Below are positions 8,492-12,835 of a DNA stretch of 12,835 bases, in pieces. The first letter of the stretch is position 1. Every line of letters starts with the position of its first letter. Below the pieces are notes generated by a model. That model saw nothing but the letters and a program-made list of their open reading frames with translations, searched no databases and had not been told where the DNA came from. Origin of the DNA: JAXHUH01 sp034211175 (GTDB taxonomy: Bacteria > Actinomycetota > Acidimicrobiia > Acidimicrobiales > CAIXPF01); assembly GCA_034211175.1 (NCBI GenBank), contig JAXHUH010000108.1:1-12835 (forward strand), read 5' to 3'. Made by a program: the position numbers and the translations under genes.

Positions 8492-9330
8492 CCGGCGTCG
8501 CGGACCGGCTCCGCGCCCGCCCGCTCAAGATCGCGGCCATGCTCCTGCTCGGCGCGTCCGCGCTGGTCACCGTCGGCGCCGCCGCGGGCCTCGACCGTGA
8601 CGACGAGGGACCCGCCGCCCTCCCCGACGGACGGCTGGCGTTCGTCGACGAGTTCGACGGCGACACCCTCGACCGCTCGGTGTGGGCGACGTGCTACCGG
8701 TGGGCGCTGCTGTCGGATCTGGCCGGCTGTACCAACGCACCGAACGGCGAGGAGCAGTGGTACCTCGACGAGCAGGTCCACGTCACCGACGGGGCGGTGC
8801 ACCTGGTCGCCGAGGACGAGCCGGTCGAAGGGGTCGCGCCCGACGGCACGGCGACGACGTTCGACTATCGCTCGGCCCTCATCACCACCGACCGGGGGTT
8901 CCACTTCCGGTACGGCTACGTCGAGATCGAGGCTCGCGTGCCCTTCGATGCCGGTCTCTGGCCGGCGTTGTGGCTGTTGCCGAGCGACGGGTCGTGGCCA
9001 CCGGAGATCGACATCCTCGAGGTGTTCGGCCGTCGCGACGGCCTCCTCGGCTTCACGTTCCACGGCGAGAGCGGCGACAAGCCCGAGCACCGCACGACGA
9101 TCTCCGGGCTCGACGACGTCCACACCTACGGCCTGCTGTGGCTGCCCGATCGGATCCAGTGGTTCGTGGACGGCGAGCAGGTGTTCGAGGTGCTCGACGA
9201 CATCCCCGACCACTCGATGTTCCTCGTCGCCAACCTCGCCGTCGGGGGCGACCACACGACCGAGGTCGACGAGCGCACCGAGTTCCCGGCATCGGTCGAG
9301 ATCGACTCGGTCCGGGTGTGGACGCGTTGA
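8488..9330 (+). CDS. Glycoside hydrolase family 16 glycanase, secreted or membrane-anchored
   Basis: This ~280-residue protein has a basic N-terminus and one hydrophobic segment (about 13-33, ending in Ala-rich sequence), so it is a signal peptide or anchor, with a GH16 beta-jelly-roll domain after it. GH16 enzymes cleave beta-1,3 or beta-1,4 glucans and galactans by a retaining mechanism. The catalytic motif EIDILE (173-178) holds the predicted nucleophile E173, the helper D175 and the acid/base E178. It follows the family-typical GLWPALWLLP. FVDEFDG and NGEEQWY near the start of the domain and WFVDGEQV after the motif also fit. GTG 8488 forms a GTGA overlap and has GGAG at 8478-8481; in-frame ATG 8476 and GTG 8428 are alternatives. 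In an export operon it may trim, release or size the polymer, as ExoK-type glycanases do for succinoglycan; that role is inferred. Confidence 0.92.
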   Translation: MTGVADRLRARPLKIAAMLLLGASALVTVGAAAGLDRDDEGPAALPDGRLAFVDEFDGDTLDRSVWATCYRWALLSDLAGCTNAPNGEEQWYLDEQVHVTDGAVHLVAEDEPVEGVAPDGTATTFDYRSALITTDRGFHFRYGYVEIEARVPFDAGLWPALWLLPSDGSWPPEIDILEVFGRRDGLLGFTFHGESGDKPEHRTTISGLDDVHTYGLLWLPDRIQWFVDGEQVFEVLDDIPDHSMFLVANLAVGGDHTTEVDERTEFPASVEIDSVRVWTR

Positions 9331-9355
9331 GCTCATCCATGACCGGCATCCAGGA

Positions 9356-9376
9356 CGGCGCGCTCGTCGCGCGCCG
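9356..9376 (+). terminator. Perfect GC hairpin between GH16 and acyltransferase genes
   Basis: CGGCGCGC at 9356-9363 pairs perfectly with GCGCGCCG at 9369-9376 around a five-base TCGTC loop. No T-tract follows. It ends 11 bases before the AGGAG ribosome site (9388-9392) of the next gene. It could be a partial terminator that lowers expression of the last gene, an mRNA-end stabiliser, or a translation-control hairpin. Confidence 0.5.
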
Positions 9377-9397
9377 CACACACCGCCAGGAGCGACC

Positions 9398-10708
9398 ATG
9401 ACGACGATCGTGCGGACCGACGACGCGGCCCGGACGGCCACCCGAGTGGAGGGAGACGACGCGCAGCACCTGCGCATGTCGACCATCGACCGGCAGTTCC
9501 TCGGCCAGTCGACGCTCGGCGTGATGGACAACGTCGACGCTCCGTCGATGGGCGACCTCCGGGGAACGCTGGCCCGGCTGCATCGCATCCAGCCGGAGCA
9601 CCCGTTCTTCCGCCGCATCGACCGGACGGGGGACGTGCCGCGATGGTCACTCGTCTCCGGCCGCGACCTCGAAGCGCACCTCCACGAGGTCGTGGTCGAG
9701 TCGTCGATCCCCAGCGACGAGAGCATCGAGCGGGTGTGCGACACCGTGGTCCATGAGCGGATGGGCGACCTGCCGCTCAAGGTCCGGTGGTCCGGTGAGC
9801 GCTTGACCTCGACGTTCGACCACGGCCTCGGCGACGCCCGGATCCTGTGCTGGCTGTACGCCTCGCTGGTCCTCGCGGCCCGCCACCGTGACCCGACGAT
9901 GCTCATCCAGTCCCGCGGCGTGCGGGCGCCGCTGGCCCGGGCGTTCGCCCATCACTTCGGCCGACGGCCCGCCCGCGTCGTCGACGTCGTGCGTCAACCG
10001 CGTCCGGCGCCGGGGTGGTTGGACCCCGATGGCGCGCCCTACGACGTGAACGACGTCTTCTCGGTGTTCGCGGTCATGTCGGCCGAGACCGGGGCGGAGC
10101 TGCGGCGCTGGCGCGACCAGGCCGCACCCGGCGCAGGGATCGGTGCGGTGCTGGGCTCGGCCTTCGCCCGCGCGGTCACCGGCCAGGGCATCGAGCTCGT
10201 GTCGCCTGGCGTGAACGTGCTGCTCGACGCGCGGCGCTACCTGCCGACCGGCACCGTGGTCAACGAGGGCTTCGTGACCTCCACCTACGTCGAGCCCGAC
10301 GACCTGTTCGACCCGCGCCAGCTCAGCCGGGCGACGGCGCAGGCACTCGAGTCGGGTCGCCCGCTGGCCGGCATGGGCGCGTCGTACGCACGGTCGATGC
10401 TCCCCGGGGGCCGCGGCGAGTCCGTTCCCGAGGGTCGCGCGTCCCGCCCGATCGCCCGCCTGTCGGTCTCGCACGTGCAGAAGCCCCCGCTGTACGACCT
10501 CCTGCCGTGGATCGGCGGTCCGTCGAAGGCCCGCTACGGCCCGGTCTCCCCGTCGTACGGGACGATCGGGCTCGGGCTGGTGACGCTCGAGATCGGCGGA
10601 CGTACCCACCTCGGCGTGATGGGGCGATCGCCCGCGCACCCGCGTGCCGCCTGCCGGACCATCGTCGACTCGTTGGCCGCCGATCCGGTCGGCGTCCTCC
10701 GGGGGTAG
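9398..10708 (+). CDS. Condensation/BAHD-like acyltransferase
   Basis: This 436-residue protein looks like a member of the CoA-dependent acyltransferase superfamily (condensation domains, PapA-type and BAHD enzymes). Evidence is the two-lobe length, a central FDHGLGDARIL stretch with His142 and Asp146 matching the HxxxD core, and later strands typical of the fold (NVLLDARRYLP, NEGFVTSTYVEP, and TIGLGLVTLEIGG near the C-terminus). The first His of the usual HHxxxDG is Asp and the final Gly is Ala. There are no membrane helices, so it is probably cytoplasmic. The start is ATG 9398 with AGGAG at 9388-9392, five bases away; the frame is open further upstream but inside GH16. It is 67 bases after GH16 and likely co-transcribed. 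It probably acylates a sugar or lipid precursor; the substrate is unknown and the family call is moderate. Confidence 0.68.
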   Translation: MTTIVRTDDAARTATRVEGDDAQHLRMSTIDRQFLGQSTLGVMDNVDAPSMGDLRGTLARLHRIQPEHPFFRRIDRTGDVPRWSLVSGRDLEAHLHEVVVESSIPSDESIERVCDTVVHERMGDLPLKVRWSGERLTSTFDHGLGDARILCWLYASLVLAARHRDPTMLIQSRGVRAPLARAFAHHFGRRPARVVDVVRQPRPAPGWLDPDGAPYDVNDVFSVFAVMSAETGAELRRWRDQAAPGAGIGAVLGSAFARAVTGQGIELVSPGVNVLLDARRYLPTGTVVNEGFVTSTYVEPDDLFDPRQLSRATAQALESGRPLAGMGASYARSMLPGGRGESVPEGRASRPIARLSVSHVQKPPLYDLLPWIGGPSKARYGPVSPSYGTIGLGLVTLEIGGRTHLGVMGRSPAHPRAACRTIVDSLAADPVGVLRG

Positions 10709-10710
10709 CC

Positions 10711-10748
10711 CGACCCGCCGGCCCCTCCACGGGGGAGGGGCGGCGTCG
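10711..10748 (+). terminator. Terminator-like GC hairpin ending the polysaccharide operon
   Basis: Immediately after the TAG at 10706-10708, GCCCCTCC (10721-10728) pairs with GGAGGGGC (10734-10741) around a five-base loop. The stem continues with a one-base bulge, CGCC (10716-10719) with GGCG (10742-10745), and then CGA (10711-10713) with TCG (10746-10748). There is no U-tract, which is common for high-GC actinobacterial terminators. It separates the operon from uvrC. Confidence 0.65.
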
Positions 10749-10752
10749 GTCC

Positions 10753-10758
10753 TACGAT
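10753..10758 (+). promoter_or_regulatory. Predicted -10 box for leaderless uvrC transcript
   Basis: TACGAT fits the actinobacterial TANNNT -10 consensus and ends nine bases before the uvrC ATG at 10768. Transcription would start at or within a few bases of the ATG, giving a leaderless mRNA. No Shine-Dalgarno sequence lies just before the ATG, which agrees. No good -35 is visible because the terminator hairpin occupies that region. Confidence 0.5.
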
Positions 10759-10767
10759 GGCTGCGTC

Positions 10768-12639
10768 ATGGTTCAGCGACCTCCTGCGGGGACGATCCCC
10801 GACGCCCCCGGCTCGTACCAGTTCAAGGACCGCGACGGCCGGGTCATCTACGTCGGCAAGGCGAAGAGCCTGCGCCAGCGGCTCTCCAACTACTTCCAGA
10901 ACCCGGCCGGGCTGCACCCGCGCACCGCCCAGATGGTGGCGACCGCCGAGACCGTCGAGTGGATCCAGGTCCGCAACGACGTCGAGGCGATCATGCTCGA
11001 GTACAGCCTGATCAAGCAGTACAAGCCCCGCTACAACGTCCGCCTCGTCGACGACAAGAGCTACCCGTTCCTGGCCGTCACCAAGAGCGACGAGTGGCCC
11101 CGGGCCATGGTCATGCGGGGTTCGCGCCGCAAGGGCGTGCGCTACTTCGGCCCCTACGCCCACGCCTACGCCATCCGAGAGACCCTCGACCTGCTGCTGC
11201 GCACGTTCCCGATCCGCACGTGCAGCGACAACAAGCTGGCCCGCCACCAGCGCCTGGGCCGGCCGTGCCTGCTGTTCCACATCGAGAAGTGCAGCGGCCC
11301 GTGCGTCGGCGAGATCGACGGGCCCGCCTACGAGGAGCTGGTCGACGAGCTGATCTCGTTCCTCGACGGTGAGACCGACGAGATCGTCGAACGCATCGAG
11401 GCCCGCATGCGGGCCGCGGCCTCCGAGCTGGAGTTCGAGCAGGCGGCCCGTCTGCGCGACCGGCTGGCGAGCGTGCGCAAGGCGATCGAGAAGCAGCAGA
11501 TCGTCGGCAGCCGCAACGAGAACATGGACGTCATCGGCATCGCCCAGGACGAGCTCGAGGCCGCCGTCCAGGTGTTCTACGTGCGCAAGGGCCGGGTCAT
11601 GGGCCGCAAGGGCTTCGTGCTCGACAAGATCGAGCCGCTCGAGACCGACGAGGTCGTCTCCGAGGTCCTCGAGGGGATGTACGCGGAGGAGCCGATCCAG
11701 GGTTGGCCCCAGCTGGTGATCGTCCCGTCCCAGCCCGACGATCCCGAGCTCTACACCGAGTGGCTGTGCGAGATGCGTGAGTCGCACGTCGAGATCCGGG
11801 TGCCGCAGCGGGGCGAGAAGCGCACGCTGCTCGACACGGTGACCCGCAACGCCAACGAGGAGCTGACCCGTCACCGGCTGCGCCGGGCCAGCGATCACAA
11901 CAGCCGGTCGAAGGCGCTCAACGAGCTCCAGGAGTGGTTGGACCTGCCCGAGGCGCCGCTGCGCATCGAGTGCTACGACATGAGCCACATCCAGGGCTCG
12001 GACTACGTCGGCTCGATGGTGGTGCTCGAGGACGGCCTGCCGGCCAAGCGCGAGTACCGCCGGTTCAAGATCCGCGGCGTCGACGGCAACGACGACTTCG
12101 CGGCCATGGAGGAGGTGCTGACCCGCCGCCTCACCAACTACCTCACCGAGCGGGAGAAGCCGGTCGCCGAACGGGGCAAGTTCTCCTACCCGCCCCAGCT
12201 GCTCGTGGTCGACGGTGGCAAGGGCCAGCTCAGCGTGGCGGTGCGGGTGCTCGACGAGCTCGGGCTCACCGAGGAGATCCCGGTGGCTGCGCTGGCCAAG
12301 CAGTTCGAGGAGGTGTTCCTCCCCGGCAGGTCGGAGTCGATCCGCATCCCCCGGCGCTCGGAGGCGCTCTACCTGCTCCAGCGCATCCGCGACGAGTCCC
12401 ACCGCTTCGCCATCACCTATCACCGCCAGCTGCGCAACAAGCGCATGACCCGCTCGGTGCTCGACGACGTCCCCGGCCTCGGCCCGGCGCGGCGCAAGCG
12501 CCTGGTCAAGGAGCTGGGGGGCATGACCGCGGTCCGTCAAGCGTCGCTCGAGGAGCTGCAGGCGCTGTCGTGGCTGCCCGACGCGGTCGCCGAGGCCGTG
12601 CACGACAAGATCCACCGCCCCCAGCCGACCCGCCACTGA
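10768..12639 (+). CDS. uvrC: UvrABC excinuclease subunit C
   Basis: This 623-residue protein is UvrC, the nuclease that cuts DNA on both sides of a lesion during nucleotide excision repair, working with UvrA and UvrB in the cytoplasm. The N-terminal GIY-YIG nuclease for the 3' cut shows PGSY (14-17), VIYVGKAKSLRQRL (26-39) and Glu78 in an LEYSLIK context. Four cysteines (152, 167, 175, 179) match the iron-sulfur ligand positions described for UvrC. The UVR motif that binds UvrB is at about 220-240 (LEFEQAARLRD). The C-terminal RNase H-like nuclease for the 5' cut has Asp404 (ECYDMSHIQG) and Asp482 (VVDGGKGQL), followed by a helix-hairpin-helix (VPGLGPARRKRL). Length is normal and nothing is missing. 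The frame is open upstream to about 10015, but homology begins at 10768. It has its own promoter and is unrelated in function to the operon before it. Confidence 0.98.
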   Translation: MVQRPPAGTIPDAPGSYQFKDRDGRVIYVGKAKSLRQRLSNYFQNPAGLHPRTAQMVATAETVEWIQVRNDVEAIMLEYSLIKQYKPRYNVRLVDDKSYPFLAVTKSDEWPRAMVMRGSRRKGVRYFGPYAHAYAIRETLDLLLRTFPIRTCSDNKLARHQRLGRPCLLFHIEKCSGPCVGEIDGPAYEELVDELISFLDGETDEIVERIEARMRAAASELEFEQAARLRDRLASVRKAIEKQQIVGSRNENMDVIGIAQDELEAAVQVFYVRKGRVMGRKGFVLDKIEPLETDEVVSEVLEGMYAEEPIQGWPQLVIVPSQPDDPELYTEWLCEMRESHVEIRVPQRGEKRTLLDTVTRNANEELTRHRLRRASDHNSRSKALNELQEWLDLPEAPLRIECYDMSHIQGSDYVGSMVVLEDGLPAKREYRRFKIRGVDGNDDFAAMEEVLTRRLTNYLTEREKPVAERGKFSYPPQLLVVDGGKGQLSVAVRVLDELGLTEEIPVAALAKQFEEVFLPGRSESIRIPRRSEALYLLQRIRDESHRFAITYHRQLRNKRMTRSVLDDVPGLGPARRKRLVKELGGMTAVRQASLEELQALSWLPDAVAEAVHDKIHRPQPTRH

Positions 12640-12690
12640 GCGGTCCGGAGCTCGCGGACGTTCGGCGACCGGGAGCCACGGCGGGACCGC
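12640..12690 (+). repeat. 7-bp inverted repeat just after uvrC stop
   Basis: GCGGTCC at 12640-12646 and GGACCGC at 12684-12690 are perfect inverted copies separated by 37 bases; the first begins directly after the TGA. It could be the base of a structured 3' UTR or a terminator stem. With a spacer this long it may also be chance in GC-rich DNA. Confidence 0.4.
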
Positions 12691-12695
12691 AACGA

Positions 12696-12762
12696 CCGTT
12701 CTGGTCTACAGGTCGGCGCGCGTCGACGCAGGTCACGAACGGGGCGACGTAGACCAGTTCGG
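12696..12762. repeat. 14-bp imperfect inverted repeat, 39-base spacer
   Basis: CCGTTCTGGTCTAC at 12696-12709 and GTAGACCAGTTCGG at 12749-12762 are inverted copies matching at 12 of 14 positions, with a perfect 9-bp core (CTGGTCTAC/GTAGACCAG). The core is more AT-rich than its surroundings. It may be a stem in an RNA, a paired protein-binding site or a recombination site; no gene lies within it. Confidence 0.5.
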
Positions 12763-12776
12763 AGGCGGGAGTTCCG

Positions 12777-12835
12777 CCCCCCCCGTGGCGGGGCGGGGGG
12801 GGGGGGGGGGGCCCCCCCGGGGGGGGCCCCCACCC
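12777..12835. other. Poly-C/poly-G low-complexity contig end
   Basis: The last ~60 bases are mainly homopolymers: C at 12777-12784, G at 12795-12811 (17 in a row), C at 12812-12818, G at 12819-12826 and C at 12827-12831. This resembles an assembly or base-calling artefact at a contig end, not genomic sequence. Nothing should be annotated in it. Confidence 0.7.

Noticed and set aside
10015..10767. N-terminal extension of uvrC
   Set aside because: It overlaps the acyltransferase in another frame; UvrC homology and the -10 box both support ATG 10768.
10534..12636. 700-codon open frame on the minus strand opposite uvrC
   Set aside because: It mirrors uvrC almost end to end, has Leu/Asp/Val/Arg-rich composition typical of antisense GC-rich DNA, and no recognisable domain.
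12777..12831. G/C blocks as a terminator hairpin
   Set aside because: The blocks would pair, but homopolymer runs at the window end look like an artefact.

Overview
The window is a high-GC (roughly 70%), strongly GC3-biased bacterial segment. Codon use, frequent GTG starts, chained ATGA/GTGA gene overlaps and an actinobacterial-type UvrC (LEYSLIK signature) point to an Actinomycetota genome. An Acidimicrobiia-like lineage is a guess from general flavour, not something the sequence proves. All recognisable genes are on the + strand.

Layout. Positions 1-349 hold no gene I can support; they are a leader region whose first ~110 bases are unusually rich in A and C. Positions 350-9330 form a tightly coupled seven-gene operon for an exported polysaccharide or glycolipid: a polyprenyl-phosphate-type GT2 glycosyltransferase (350-1180), a Wzx/MOP-type flippase with a long N-terminal tail carrying a duplicated motif (1177-3303), a GT2 with an extra N-terminal domain and an apparent frameshift (3300-4632), a polytopic GT-C-like membrane protein (4629-6623), an FkbM-type methyltransferase (6613-7488), another GT2 (7481-8491) and a membrane-anchored or secreted GH16 glycanase (8488-9330). 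Adjacent genes overlap by 4 to 11 bases at every junction. After a 67-base gap with a perfect 8-bp hairpin comes a condensation/BAHD-superfamily-like acyltransferase (9398-10708). A very GC-rich terminator-like hairpin (10711-10748) ends the cluster. uvrC (10768-12639) follows, with a -10 box so close to its ATG that a leaderless mRNA is likely. Two long-spaced inverted repeats lie downstream of uvrC. The window ends in poly-G/poly-C runs that look like a contig-end artefact.

Working model (inference): cytoplasmic GT2 enzymes build a lipid-linked oligosaccharide, FkbM O-methylates it, the acyltransferase adds an acyl group, the flippase exports it, the GT-C-like protein transfers or polymerises sugars outside, and the GH16 enzyme trims or releases the polymer.

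The most important correction for a reader is that the long open frame running through 3300-6623 is not one fusion protein. A one-base shift near 4459-4519 hides the true end of the GT2 gene (TGA at 4630-4632), which overlaps the ATG of the membrane-protein gene at 4629. The most novel-looking features are the duplicated ARD(M/I)TYVDV motif in the flippase tail, the atypical active-site motif of the acyltransferase and the unassigned GT-C-like membrane protein.
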